Positions 7,727-17,243 of a stretch of 64,000 nucleotides of DNA are shown piece after piece. The translations under genes and the position numbers were made by a program. Under the pieces are notes generated by a model. The model did not search any database and was not told the origin of the DNA. It worked only from the letters and a program-made list of their open reading frames with translations. Positions within the stretch are counted from its first letter, which is position 1. Each line of letters opens with the position of its first letter. Origin of the DNA: SLRI01 sp942491185 (GTDB lineage: Bacteria > Pseudomonadota > Alphaproteobacteria > Geminicoccales > Geminicoccaceae); the NCBI GenBank assembly GCA_942491185.1, contig CALOAB010000018.1, forward strand, positions 248,001-312,000. Direction: 5' to 3'.

Positions 7727-9126
7727 TCGCCTGTCGTCCCGAAGCGCTTCTCCAGCATCGTGAACAAGGCCCGAAGGCCCGTGGCCTCGCCGCCCGTCGG
7801 CCGGCCGGGCCGACCCTCGTCGTTCCAGGCGAAGATGTCGAGATGCGCGAAAGCCCGTGTGTCGCTGACGAATCGCTCGAGAAAGAGTGCGGCGGTGATG
7901 GCGCCGGCAAACGGCTTCGAGCCGGTGCTGGAGAGATCGGCGACGCTGCTCTTCAGGAGATCGCGATAGCGTGGATAGAGCGGCAGCCGGCAGAGCGGCT
8001 CGCCCACCTCGTCGCCCGCTGCAAGAATGTCGTTGGCCAGATCATCGTCCGGCGAGAAGAGCGCTGGCAGCTCAGTGCCGACCGCGACGCGGGCAGCACC
8101 GGTCAGGGTCGCCGCGTCGATGATCACGGCCGGCCGCTCACGATCCGCCTCGGCCAGCGCGTCAGCGAGGACGAGCCGCCCTTCCGCATCTGTGTTGCCG
8201 ACCTCGACCGTGAGGCCTTTGCGCGTCTGGAGGACGTCTCCCGGGCGAAAGGCGTTGGCCGAGATGCTGTTCTCCACCGCCGGAACCAGAAGCCGCAGGC
8301 GGACGGGCATGTCCGATGCCATCACCATCCGCGCCAGCCCGGCCATGCAGGCAGCGCCGCCCATATCCTTCTTCATGTTGCGCATGGCACCTGCGGGCTT
8401 GATGTCGAGACCGCCGGTATCGAAGCAAACGCCCTTGCCGACCAAGGTCAGCCGGGGTGCTTTGGGATCGCCCCAGGTGAGGTCGATGAGCCGCGGCTCT
8501 CGGCTACTGGCCCGGCCGACAGCGTGAATCGCCGGGTAATTGGCCTCGAGGAGTGCCTCGCCCGTGGTCGTCTCGACGTCGGCGCCGAAGGCTGTGCCGA
8601 TCTCGCGGATCACGGCCTCCAGCTCGTCCGGCCCCATGTCGCTCGCCGGCGTGTTGACGAGGTCGCGGGCGAGAAAGACCGAGCGTGCCAGCTCGCTCGC
8701 CCGGCTCGCCAGAGCCGTGTCGGTCACGGCAAGGCTGGCCATGCCCGGATCGTCGGCTGGCTGGCGGTAGCGATCGAACCGGTAGCCGGCAAGCGCCCAC
8801 CCGTAGAGCAGCTCGAAGGGCGCAATCAGCCCATCGGCATCGAGAACAGTGAACGGCCGGTCGATCGGCGGCAGCGCCCGGGCAAGGCATGCCGCATCGC
8901 CGGCATCTCCGGTACCACCAAGGACGAAGACACCGCCAGTCAGCTCGCCCGATGCCGCCGGCAGCAGTGCCACCGCCCGATGGACCGGCTTGAAGCCGGT
9001 GGCATTTATCCATTGCCGAGCGGTCTCGCCGGCCCCCGTCAGCCAGTCGGCGAAGCCGTCGACCGTGACGACGTGGATCTTGGGCGTGGCAGGCCCTTGA
9101 TCGGCTTGGGCAAAGCAGGGAAGCAT
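7723..9126 (-). CDS. Leucyl aminopeptidase family (M17) metallopeptidase
   Basis: The catalytic C-terminal domain carries the complete M17 signature: the metal ligands lie in GKGVCFDTGGLDIKP, the second motif is NMKKDMGGAA, and the hallmark NTDAEGRLVLADAL is exact. The N-terminal macro-like domain (about residues 1-150) is more divergent. M17 enzymes remove N-terminal residues from peptides in the cytoplasm using two metal ions. At about 467 aa the length is standard. The ATG at 9126 is chosen because the frame upstream overlaps valS and is rich in Pro/Arg; it starts 20 bases after the valS stop, so read-through transcription from valS is likely. It is coupled to the thioesterase gene. This branch is often annotated simply as a leucyl aminopeptidase family protein and may have a narrower substrate range than PepA. 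Confidence 0.9.
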   Translation of the reverse strand: MLPCFAQADQGPATPKIHVVTVDGFADWLTGAGETARQWINATGFKPVHRAVALLPAASGELTGGVFVLGGTGDAGDAACLARALPPIDRPFTVLDADGLIAPFELLYGWALAGYRFDRYRQPADDPGMASLAVTDTALASRASELARSVFLARDLVNTPASDMGPDELEAVIREIGTAFGADVETTTGEALLEANYPAIHAVGRASSREPRLIDLTWGDPKAPRLTLVGKGVCFDTGGLDIKPAGAMRNMKKDMGGAACMAGLARMVMASDMPVRLRLLVPAVENSISANAFRPGDVLQTRKGLTVEVGNTDAEGRLVLADALAEADRERPAVIIDAATLTGAARVAVGTELPALFSPDDDLANDILAAGDEVGEPLCRLPLYPRYRDLLKSSVADLSSTGSKPFAGAITAALFLERFVSDTRAFAHLDIFAWNDEGRPGRPTGGEATGLRALFTMLEKRFGTTGE

Positions 9127-9145
9127 TGAGGTCTCCGGTCGGTGA

Positions 9146-11788
9146 TCAGGCGATACGCGACAAGGCCGCGGCCAGCCGCGCCGCCGTGGCCTCGGCATCC
9201 GCCAGTCGCTCGCGCTGCTCCTCGACCACGGCTTCCGGTGCGCGCTCGAGGAAGGCGGCATTGCCGAGCTTGGCCTTGAGCTTGCCGGCCTCGCCCTGCA
9301 GCTTCGTCACCTCGCGACCGAGCCGCTGGCGCTCGGCGTCGAGATCGACGACGTCACCGACCGGCATGGCGTAGCTCGCCTCGTCGACGATGACCTGCAC
9401 GCTCTTCGTCGGCAAGGCAGCCACCGACTCGATCGTCTCCAGCCGTGCCAGCCGGCGGAGCGCGTCACCGTGCCTGGCGAGGCGGGTTGTCGTCGTCTCA
9501 CACGCCCCCTGCACCTGGAGGTGCAGCCGCGCACCCGCGGGAACGTTGACCTCGTTGCGCGCCGCGCGGATCCCGGTGACTAGGCGGATGAGCCAGTCGA
9601 TCTCGGCGGAGGCCGATGCATCTATCAGCTGATCGGAATCGGGCGTCGGCCAGTCGGCGCCGATCAGCATGCCGCCCGGCGCGCCGAACAGATCACGCCA
9701 GAGCGCCTCGCTCACGAAGGGCGCCATGGGGTGGATGAGATGCAGGCTCTGCGCCAGAACCCAGCCCAGGACCGCCTGGGTCTCCGTCTTGGCAGCTGGA
9801 TCGTCACCGAGCAGGACAGGCTTGGCGAGCTCGATGTACCAGTCGCAGACATTGTTCCAAACGAAGTGGTAGAGGCCCAGGGTGGCGTCGTTGAAGCGGT
9901 AGGCCTCGAGCGCGGCCGTCGTCTCCGCGCAGGCCCGCGCCGTTTCGCCGATGATCCAGCGGTTGACGGTCAGCTCGGCACTCTCGGGCTTGAAGGCCGG
10001 ATCGAGCCTCGCACCATTGAGCTCGGCGAAACGGGCGGCGTTCCAGAGCTTGGTGGTGAAGTTGCGGTAGCCTTCGACGCGGCTCTCGCCGAACTTGATG
10101 TCGCGGCCGTGGGCGGTGCTGGCAAGCAGCGCGAAGCGCAGCGCGTCGGCGCCGAACTTGTCGATCAGCGCCAGCGGGTCGACCACGTTGCCCTTGGTCT
10201 TCGACATCTTCTGGCCCTTCTCGTCACGGACGAGGCCATGGATGTGGACCGCCTTGAACGGGACATCGCCCATGAAGTGCAGGCCCTGCATCATCATCCG
10301 GGCGACCCAGAAGAAAATGATGTCGAAGCCGGTGACCAGCACCGATCCGGGGTAGAAGCGCTGCAGCTCCGGCGTGTCGTCCGGCCAACCGAGCGTCGAG
10401 AACGGCCAGAGGCCGGACGAGAACCAGGTGTCGAGAACATCGGGATCGCGGACGAGCTCGACTTCCTTTGCATAGTGGGCGCGTGCCGCAGCCAATGCCT
10501 CGGCCTCACTCTCCTCGGCGAATATCTGGCCATCCGGCCCGTACCAGGCCGGGATGCGATGGCCCCACCAGAGCTGGCGGCTGATGCACCAGGGCTGAAT
10601 GTTGCGCATCCATTCGAAATAGGTGCTCTGCCACTGCGCCGGGACGAAGACCGTGCGGCCGGTCTCGATTGCCTCGATGGCTGGACCTGCCAGGGTCTTG
10701 GCATCGCAGTACCACTGGTCGGTGAGGTAGGGCTCGAGCGGCGTGCCCGAGCGGTCGCCATGCGGCACGGTGTGGCGGTGGCTCTCGACCTGCTGCAGCC
10801 GCCCGGCCGCCTCCATTTCGGCCACGACGCGCTTGCGGGCCTCGAATCGATCGAGGCCGCGATAAGCCTCCGGTGCGTTCTCGTTGACGCGGCCCAGCGC
10901 ATCGAGGATGGCGATCGCATCCAGCGAATGCCGCCTGCCGACCTCGAAATCGTTGAAATCATGGGCCGGCGTGATCTTGACCGCGCCCGTCCCCTTCTCC
11001 GGGTCGGAGTAGTCGTCGGCGACGATGGGTATGCGCCGCCCGACCAGGGGCAAGATCACATGCCGGCCGACCAGCTCGCTGTAGCGCTCGTCGTCGGGAT
11101 GCACCGCCACGGCAGTGTCGCCGAGCATGGTCTCCGGCCGGGTGGTCGCGACGGTGATGCACCGCGACGGGTCGTCCTCGAGTGGGTAATCGAAATGCCA
11201 GAGATGGCCATTGACCTCGAGCGGCTGGGTCTCGAGGTCGGAGACCGCCGTTTGCAGCTGCACATCCCAATTCACCAGCCGCTTGTCCTTGTAGATCAGG
11301 CCTTCCTTGTAGAGCTGAACGAACGCACGGGTGACCGCGCGTGACAGGTCGTCGTCCATCGTGAACCGCTCGCGGCTCCAATCGGGCGAGGCGCCGAGCC
11401 GCTTGAGCTGAGAGATGATGTTGCCATGGCTCGCCTCCTTCCAAGCCCAGCACTCGTCGAGAAAGGCGTCTCGCCCGATTTCCCGGCGGTCCTTGCCCTC
11501 GGCCGCGAGCTTTCGCTCGACCATCATCTGTGTCGCAATGCCGGCATGGTCCGTGCCCGGCTGCCAGAGCGTCGGTCGCCCACGCATTCGATGAAAACGG
11601 GTCAGCGCATCCTGGATGGTCTGATCCAGCGCATGTCCGATATGCAGGCTGCCCGTCACATTGGGCGGCGGCATCATCACGCAAAAGGGCTCGCCATTAC
11701 CCTCCTTGGGCGCGAACGCGCCGCTGGTCTCCCACTTAGCGTAGATTTCGGCCTCGGCTGCCGCCGCGTCGAAGCTCTTGTCCAGCAT
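9146..11788 (-). CDS. valS: Valine--tRNA ligase
   Basis: Class I aminoacyl-tRNA synthetase that charges tRNA-Val. The HIGH-type motif is PPPNVTGSLHIGHALDQ, the KMSKS loop is GQKMSKTKGNVVDPL, and the editing domain contains the TTRPETMLGDTAVAVHP segment. The C-terminal arm (about residues 820-880) is a coiled coil (LDAERQRLGREVTKLQGEAG) typical of bacterial ValRS. Length is 880 residues. The ATG at 11788 (MLDKSFDAAAAEAEIYAKWE) matches the family start; an in-frame start 11 codons upstream is less likely. The gene is separated from the upstream popZ by an unusual 790-base gap. Confidence 0.97.
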   Translation of the reverse strand: MLDKSFDAAAAEAEIYAKWETSGAFAPKEGNGEPFCVMMPPPNVTGSLHIGHALDQTIQDALTRFHRMRGRPTLWQPGTDHAGIATQMMVERKLAAEGKDRREIGRDAFLDECWAWKEASHGNIISQLKRLGASPDWSRERFTMDDDLSRAVTRAFVQLYKEGLIYKDKRLVNWDVQLQTAVSDLETQPLEVNGHLWHFDYPLEDDPSRCITVATTRPETMLGDTAVAVHPDDERYSELVGRHVILPLVGRRIPIVADDYSDPEKGTGAVKITPAHDFNDFEVGRRHSLDAIAILDALGRVNENAPEAYRGLDRFEARKRVVAEMEAAGRLQQVESHRHTVPHGDRSGTPLEPYLTDQWYCDAKTLAGPAIEAIETGRTVFVPAQWQSTYFEWMRNIQPWCISRQLWWGHRIPAWYGPDGQIFAEESEAEALAAARAHYAKEVELVRDPDVLDTWFSSGLWPFSTLGWPDDTPELQRFYPGSVLVTGFDIIFFWVARMMMQGLHFMGDVPFKAVHIHGLVRDEKGQKMSKTKGNVVDPLALIDKFGADALRFALLASTAHGRDIKFGESRVEGYRNFTTKLWNAARFAELNGARLDPAFKPESAELTVNRWIIGETARACAETTAALEAYRFNDATLGLYHFVWNNVCDWYIELAKPVLLGDDPAAKTETQAVLGWVLAQSLHLIHPMAPFVSEALWRDLFGAPGGMLIGADWPTPDSDQLIDASASAEIDWLIRLVTGIRAARNEVNVPAGARLHLQVQGACETTTTRLARHGDALRRLARLETIESVAALPTKSVQVIVDEASYAMPVGDVVDLDAERQRLGREVTKLQGEAGKLKAKLGNAAFLERAPEAVVEEQRERLADAEATAARLAAALSRIA

Positions 11789-12578
11789 GGCTGGAGCACA
11801 CCTTTCAGAACGATCACCCAAAACGGATCAATGGCGGTCGGCGTTGCCTGATACCATGCCGGCTGGGCCCCAGGTCAAAGCCAAGAACGGTCGGCGCACA
11901 AACCAGGGATCAGCTGTCGCGACCACGCCATCGGACGATGCGTTTAGTCGAACGGCAGCCGGTCGACAAGGCGACAGAAACACCGCTGACCCGGAGAAAC
12001 GGCGCAGTGTCAGCCTTAGAGATCGGCTACATGCTCCACCATGCCGCGAAGCAACCACAATCCAAGCGACGAGTGGTCGGCACAAATCAGCGATCGGCGC
12101 CATCGCCTTGATGGAGTCGTGCTGGCAAGCAAAGTCGGCGATCGACGATTGGCCTGTCCGGCATCACCAACGACTGGGGAGATCAATTGGCACAGAACCG
12201 CTGGCCAGCCTATCGGCCCGGAATCGCGGCTCCTTGGTGACGACTCGCTAAGGTGCCAACATTCCGGCCCTGTCAGAGCCCGGGTGCTTGAGAGACGCAC
12301 TTCGCCGTTTGAAGACCGCGACCCAATCGTGAGAGCGGAGCGCCGCCCAAGTCCGCTAGGAAGATGTCGACGGCATCCACAAAGAGTGTAGCCGCTTCAT
12401 TGACCTGGCCATGAATTGCCCAGTCGATGAGCATGCCTAAGGCAGCAGGTGGCTACAGCAAGGCGCCGTGTAGATCGGCTCTACCGAAGCTGGCGCCCGG
12501 CTTCGCATAGCGAGCACCGGCGCTTAGCCAATCGTGGTCGGTTGAAGAACGAATGCCCGAGGCAGCCGCCTGGTGTCT
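11789..12578. other. 790-base gap between valS and popZ with no convincing gene
   Basis: No frame here shows convincing codon structure or a known family. One short minus-strand frame (about 12434 down to 12274, 52 codons, beginning MLIDWAIHGQVNEAATLFVD) has a protein-like composition and a helical pattern reminiscent of the last helices of TetR-type regulators, but it is closed upstream by a stop and has no clear ribosome-binding site. It may be the end of a decayed gene. The rest has mixed composition and holds no recognisable RNA gene. The valS promoter should lie near its right-hand limit on the minus strand. Confidence 0.4.
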
Positions 12579-13178
12579 TCACATCAACTCGGCGCGGCGG
12601 GCCAGCTTCTTCACCTCTTGCTCGACGACCCGCTGGACAACGGTCTCGAGATTGGCGTCCAGCCACTCCTTGAGCATCGGGCGGAGCATCTCGACGAGGA
12701 AAGCCTCCACCGTCTTGTCACCGCCGGCGACGGGTGCCGGGCCGCTGCTCGAGGCCGCCTTGGTCAGCTTGGCGAAGGCGCCCGTGCTTGCCGAGGCCGC
12801 TGCCGCCGAAACCAACGAGTCGTCGTCGCTCATCGACCGCTCCGCTCCTGCCTGCTCGGGCTTGGTTGCCGGCTGCTGTACCGGTGTTGCCGGCTCGGGC
12901 TCGACGTCTTCCTCCGGCTCGAGCTCGATCTCGTCAGCGGGCTCCTCTGCCCCCTCGGCCTCCGGCGCATCGGTTCCGCGAGCCACGACCTCCGTCAGAT
13001 CGAGGACATCGTCCTCCTCGGGCACCTGCTGCTCGGGCTCTTTCTTGGGCTCTGGCCCCGCATCGGCCGGTGCTTTCTTCGCCGGGGCACCGTCTTCCTC
13101 GTCATCGGCGATAATCCGCCGAATCGACGAGAGGATCTCCTCCATTGACGGTTCCTGATCGCTTTTGTCGGTGCTCAT
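12579..13178 (-). CDS. popZ: PopZ-family (DUF2497) polar organising protein
   Basis: A 199-residue protein with the PopZ plan. The conserved N-terminal helix is SMEEILSSIRRIIADDEED. A long acidic Pro/Glu-rich spacer follows (roughly residues 30-140, very rich in E, P, A). The C-terminal oligomerisation helices contain LVEMLRPMLKEWLDANLETV and VVEQEVKKLARR. In Caulobacter PopZ forms a microdomain at cell poles that anchors the chromosome origin through ParB and recruits cell-cycle regulators. The tolC-popZ-valS order is common in Alphaproteobacteria and supports the call. Whether polar localisation holds in this organism cannot be told from sequence. Confidence 0.9.
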   Translation of the reverse strand: MSTDKSDQEPSMEEILSSIRRIIADDEEDGAPAKKAPADAGPEPKKEPEQQVPEEDDVLDLTEVVARGTDAPEAEGAEEPADEIELEPEEDVEPEPATPVQQPATKPEQAGAERSMSDDDSLVSAAAASASTGAFAKLTKAASSSGPAPVAGGDKTVEAFLVEMLRPMLKEWLDANLETVVQRVVEQEVKKLARRAELM

Positions 13179-13248
13179 GCCAATCGTCTCGACCTCTTGC
13201 GCCTGTCGTCATCATGCTGACATTGCCAGCTATATGCGACCGGAATAG

Positions 13249-14682
13249 CTAAAATTCCCTTAACGAGACTCCATCCGTCCCGTCGGGCGCTGGAGCCGAC
13301 TCTGACGCCGACGCTGGATCAGCAACCTCTTCGAACTCTTTTTCTACTGCGGCACCAGTGCCACGCCAAGCGTCACGAACCTCCCGATAGTACGCTTCTG
13401 GGTCGAAGAGCACCGTATCGAGATCCAATGCCCGAGCGGTCAACATGCCCATGCTCGCCTTGACGCGAAAGGCTGCGACCAACTCGTCACGCTCTGCCGA
13501 TGTCCGTGCCACCTCGGCCTCGAACAGCTCCTGCTCGGCATCCAGGACGTCCAGCACGGTGCGCGCGCCCAGGCGCGCCTCTTGCTGCACGCCATCCAGG
13601 GCCAACGCTGCGGATTCGGTCTGCCGCGCCAGGGCGACGAGCCGTGCGCGCGCCGTCAACAGGGCATGCCATGATGCCGTCGCCTCCTCCTCAATAGCGC
13701 GACGAGCCGCCTGCAATCCGTATTGTTGCTCCGTCAGGGCCTGCCTGGTTTGACGAACACGAGCGTACTCACCTCCCCCTTGGTACAGGGGCACCGAGAG
13801 CACGGCGCCAACCGACAGATCACTCTGCCAATCCGCTCTGCCGCCTGGATCATTGACATAGCCGGCATCGCCGCGGAGCGTCAGACGCGGCTTGAGCGAC
13901 GACAGCGCCGTATCGATGTCCTCGCGCGCGGCCGCGACATCAAACCGCGCCGCGCGAACCACTGGATGCTCGTCGATCGACGCTTCGACCGATTCGATGT
14001 CGACTGGCAGGTCAGCGGGCAAGAGCGGCTGCACAAGTGTGCCCGGCGGATCGCCAATGACCCGGCGAAACGCCGCTCCGGCACTCTCGAGCCGCCCTGC
14101 TGCGGTCTCGCGGTCGGCAATGCCACGCGCATAGCGTGCCTCCGCCTGCGCCACATCCGTCTGCGTCAGCTCACCAAAGCGAAAGCGCCGTTGGACGCCC
14201 TGCAACTGGCCCAGCAGCCGTGCTTCGTTGGCCAATGCCAGCTCGAGAATGCGTTGATCGCGCAAGACCGCGGTAAAGGCGTCGATCGCCGCAAGAAACA
14301 CCTCCTGCTCGACCTCTTCCAGCCTGGCGCGTTCCGCCCGGATCAGCTCCTCTGCCCGCCCGATCCGCGCCGTGGCCTCGCCGCCCGTGTAGAGAGGCTG
14401 CTCGACGCCAACGGCGCTGCGCAGTGTCCGAAGCCCTTGTGAGCCTCTGTTGCTTTCCGTTTGCGCAAGCGTGGCACTCGACGTGATCAGCGCCTTCGGC
14501 CGTCGCGTAGCACGCGCGATCGGCAGCCCTTCATCGACCACCCGAAGCCGCGCCCGAGCGGCCTCGAGCGTCGGATTCTCCTCATAGACCTTGCTCAACG
14601 CCGACGGCAGGGCGACCTGGGCATGACCATCGAGCGGCGGCCAGATGGAGGCGAACAACAGCACGAGGTGAAGATAACGCAT
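13249..14682 (-). CDS. tolC: TolC-family outer membrane channel protein
   Basis: An N-terminal signal peptide (LHLVLLFASIWPPLDGHAQ) precedes two repeats of the outer-membrane efflux protein domain. Repeat one contains LPSALSKVYEENPTLEAARA and repeat two EHPVVRAARFDVAAAREDI; the family's GV..PLYTGG and SVPLYQGGGEYARVRQ turns are both present. Long helices that build the periplasmic barrel flank each. Length is 477 residues. The C-terminal 40 residues are acidic and low-complexity. As a trimer TolC links the outer membrane to inner-membrane efflux or type I secretion pumps; no pump is adjacent here. It sits between the Pcm-like gene and popZ, its usual place in this class. Confidence 0.93.
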   Translation of the reverse strand: MRYLHLVLLFASIWPPLDGHAQVALPSALSKVYEENPTLEAARARLRVVDEGLPIARATRRPKALITSSATLAQTESNRGSQGLRTLRSAVGVEQPLYTGGEATARIGRAEELIRAERARLEEVEQEVFLAAIDAFTAVLRDQRILELALANEARLLGQLQGVQRRFRFGELTQTDVAQAEARYARGIADRETAAGRLESAGAAFRRVIGDPPGTLVQPLLPADLPVDIESVEASIDEHPVVRAARFDVAAAREDIDTALSSLKPRLTLRGDAGYVNDPGGRADWQSDLSVGAVLSVPLYQGGGEYARVRQTRQALTEQQYGLQAARRAIEEEATASWHALLTARARLVALARQTESAALALDGVQQEARLGARTVLDVLDAEQELFEAEVARTSAERDELVAAFRVKASMGMLTARALDLDTVLFDPEAYYREVRDAWRGTGAAVEKEFEEVADPASASESAPAPDGTDGVSLREF

Positions 14683-14746
14683 GCGCCATGCGCTAGCATG
14701 AAATCGCGCATCAGGCTAATAGTTTGCGCAATTATCAATCCTGGGT

Positions 14747-15403
14747 TTAAAACTCGAACGCCGGACGCCGAACGAGCTCCGCAATCGGCGGGGTGCGAGC
14801 ATCGTATAGCTGCCGCTTGCCCAGGACGCCGCCGACACGTGTGAAGATGGTGATCTTTCCCGACCGGCCAGACTCCATGACCGCCGCCAGGCGGCCTCCT
14901 TCATCGAGCTGGCCCTGCAGCGCTGCCGGAATCTCGACGACAGAACCGGCGAGCATGATGAGATTGAACGGTGCCTGCTTGGCGAGGCCTTCGGCAACTG
15001 GCCCGACCTGGACGACGATATTGTCGAAGCCGAACTCGTCGAATCGTGACTCGATGGGTGCCGCAGAATCCTCGTCGGGCACCAGGAGGAAAACCGTCGC
15101 GACCAGCTTCGACAGCATGGCCGCCGCATAGCCGGTGTGGCAACCAACGACGAGCGCAACGTCCTCAGGCAATGGCCGGCTCTGCTGCATCAGCCGCGCG
15201 AGCACCAGCGGCTCGATCAAGTGCCGATCGCCACCGAGATCGATGTCCTCGTCTTGATAGGCAACCGACCGGAGCCTTGCCGGGAGAAATATCTCACGCG
15301 GCACCTCGCGAAAAGCTTCGATCACGCGAGGATCATCGACTTCCGATGGCCGCAGCTGATTCTCGACCATGTTCTCACGGGCAGTGGCATAATCGCTCAT
15401 CAT
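14747..15403 (-). CDS. Protein-L-isoaspartate O-methyltransferase-like protein with altered SAM motif
   Basis: The protein has the Pcm layout: RENMVENQLRPSEVDDPRVI at the start, REVPREIFLPARLRSVAYQD, and HLIEPLVLARLMQQ. The S-adenosylmethionine loop, normally an acidic residue followed by G-x-G-x-G, is replaced by LVVGCHTGYAAAMLSKL, lacking the acidic residue and the second glycine of the motif. The downstream strand/loop segments (VFLLVPDEDS, NLIMLAGSVVEIP) are also divergent. It therefore belongs to the group of Pcm-like proteins next to tolC in alphaproteobacteria whose repair activity is doubtful. Tandem ATGs allow a start at 15403 or 15400. Confidence 0.8.
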   Translation of the reverse strand: MMSDYATARENMVENQLRPSEVDDPRVIEAFREVPREIFLPARLRSVAYQDEDIDLGGDRHLIEPLVLARLMQQSRPLPEDVALVVGCHTGYAAAMLSKLVATVFLLVPDEDSAAPIESRFDEFGFDNIVVQVGPVAEGLAKQAPFNLIMLAGSVVEIPAALQGQLDEGGRLAAVMESGRSGKITIFTRVGGVLGKRQLYDARTPPIAELVRRPAFEF

Positions 15404-15495
15404 TGCAAGGCCTTGCACGTAACAGGAAAGGAATGGCGAGATCCTCGAACGACCATCGCTGAATGGTCAGCCAAGCGCCCAGCACAACCTCTCGA

Positions 15496-16506
15496 TCAAC
15501 CACAAGCGGGTGGGGTGATCCCGACCTCTGCGAAATACCGAAGCGCGCCATCATGGTAGGGCGCCCCGGCACAGGGCCGCAACAGATCATCGACGGTCAA
15601 ATCGCTGAAAGAGATGTGCAGGACGCGCAGGGCGTCGAGCTGCTCGAAAACCGTCTTGGTCAGGCGATAGGCTTCTTCCTCGTCCAGGCGAGCGTCAGCA
15701 ATTACGATGGCCGGCACACCAAAAGTCTCTACATCCGCCTCGATCTCAGGATAAAGGTCCGAGTCGATCGAAACACGGACGTATTCGGGAAACTCCTCGA
15801 CGAATCGCTCGAGGTGCTCAGCACCGTCCGGGCCACCAGTTGGGAACGCTGTTGCCGCGCAAGTGGCAATCGCCTCCTGAACGACGCTATTGGGATGTGC
15901 GGAGATGAACACGAATGCATCGGCGTTGCCGCGACAGAGTTGCTGGGCCACCAGCGAGCTCGATCCGCCCCCGACCGGCTCGAAATCATCCAGGCTCAGA
16001 TCTCGGCTCTCGAGATAGCGAAGCGCCGAGGCGCGGCTGCCGGAACCCAGTGGGCCGAAATCGACCCTTCTTCCCAGCAAATCATCGACAACCCCGATCC
16101 GGCTCTCAGGTGCCAGGATGATCGTCAATTTCTCAATCACCGTCGAGAACAAGACCCGCAAATTCGGGTTCGGACCACTCTGGGTAAAGACCCCGCTGCC
16201 TTCATACGCAAGGCCAACCATGTCGGCCTGCGCAAGGCCGATATCGGCGGCGCCCGCACGAACCAGGCGGAGATTGCTGACCGAGCCTTGGCTGCTCTGG
16301 ACCTCACACGTTCGGACCCGAACGGCCAGGTCAGGCACGAGCAGCCGGCAGAATGCGCTCGACAATGCGAAGTAGATGCCAGTCACACCGCCCGCGGTCA
16401 GGCGGAGCGGCTGCGTGGCGTCTTGAGCCCGCGACACCGTTCCCACGGCCACCATCGCGATCACCAAAGCACCCGCGAGCGCCGCTATGTTGGTTCGTCG
16501 CTTCAT
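15496..16506 (-). CDS. TAXI-family TRAP-type periplasmic solute-binding protein
   Basis: A signal peptide (AALAGALVIAMVAVGTVSRA) is followed by a TAXI-family binding protein: LRLTAGGVTGIYFALSSAFC, EVQSSQGSVSNLRLVRAGAA, DIGLAQADM, and LLGRRVDFGPLGSGSRASAL with the G-S-G-S turn. Length is 336 residues. TAXI proteins usually deliver carboxylates such as glutamate to a fused DctQM-type permease, but no permease gene is in the operon. It is the last gene of a three-gene set; its ATG overlaps the mlaA stop. The ligand is unknown, and the context suggests that it could serve an envelope function. Confidence 0.88.
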   Translation of the reverse strand: MKRRTNIAALAGALVIAMVAVGTVSRAQDATQPLRLTAGGVTGIYFALSSAFCRLLVPDLAVRVRTCEVQSSQGSVSNLRLVRAGAADIGLAQADMVGLAYEGSGVFTQSGPNPNLRVLFSTVIEKLTIILAPESRIGVVDDLLGRRVDFGPLGSGSRASALRYLESRDLSLDDFEPVGGGSSSLVAQQLCRGNADAFVFISAHPNSVVQEAIATCAATAFPTGGPDGAEHLERFVEEFPEYVRVSIDSDLYPEIEADVETFGVPAIVIADARLDEEEAYRLTKTVFEQLDALRVLHISFSDLTVDDLLRPCAGAPYHDGALRYFAEVGITPPACG

Positions 16507-17243
16507 CGTTCGATCTCGAATTCGCGCTGTTGGCGGAAGAAGAAACGCACAAGGTCGTAGTCGAAGGGCGATCCCGTCCCGTAGTAGCGGAAAGGCTGCA
16601 CATAACGGCGGTCTATTGCGTAGAGCACATAGACTGCGGGATTAAAGTAAACGGCCTCGTTGATCTCCCGGGCCGGCGGCAGTGTCTGACCGGCTACCCA
16701 GTCGACGGCCATGCCCGTGCCGTCACGCACGCCCGATGGGCCGAGTATCGGGAGAACGAGATAGGGTCCGGCCGGCACACCCCACCAACCGAGCGTCTGG
16801 CCGAAATCTTCTTTCTGCTCTGTTACGCCGAGTTTCGTGGCAACGTCGAACAGGCCAAGGACACCAACGGTCGAATTGACGGCGAAGCGGATGACGGCAC
16901 GGCTCGCCACCTCGGGCCGGGCCTGCAGCAGACCATTGCCAGCGTTGGTGATTTCCAAAAGGTTGTTGAAAAAGTTGGACACACCTGTGCGGAAGAATTT
17001 CGGTGTCACGAAGCGATAGGCATTGACGACTGGCAGATAGATGTAGGTATCGAATTCGTAGTTGAAGCGGAAAATCGCACGATTCATCGGTTCCAGTGGG
17101 TCAGAAACCTGGAGAATCAACGCCTCCCGATCATCCAGACCGTCGGCGCCGACCGGGCTCTGACCAACAGGCTCGACCGACTGGCCGCTGCAAGCGGCCA
17201 ACGCCAGCACGAGCATCAAGACGAGCGGACGAAGCGACCTCAT
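16503..17243 (-). CDS. mlaA: MlaA-family (VacJ) outer membrane phospholipid-extraction lipoprotein
   Basis: The N-terminus is a lipoprotein signal with lipobox LAAC (LVLMLVLALAACSGQ). The MlaA domain follows, with hallmark DPLEPMNRAIFRFNYEFD, VTPKFFRTGVSNFFNNLLE, FAVNSTVGVLGLFDVA, DFGQTLGWWGVPAGPYLVLP and GPSGVRDGTGMAVDW. In E. coli MlaA removes mislocalised phospholipids from the outer leaflet of the outer membrane and passes them to MlaC and the MlaFEDB importer; none of those genes is in this window. The ATG at 17243 overlaps the stop of the upstream hydrolase, and its own stop overlaps the start of the TAXI gene, so the three are translationally coupled. Confidence 0.95.
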   Translation of the reverse strand: MRSLRPLVLMLVLALAACSGQSVEPVGQSPVGADGLDDREALILQVSDPLEPMNRAIFRFNYEFDTYIYLPVVNAYRFVTPKFFRTGVSNFFNNLLEITNAGNGLLQARPEVASRAVIRFAVNSTVGVLGLFDVATKLGVTEQKEDFGQTLGWWGVPAGPYLVLPILGPSGVRDGTGMAVDWVAGQTLPPAREINEAVYFNPAVYVLYAIDRRYVQPFRYYGTGSPFDYDLVRFFFRQQREFEIER

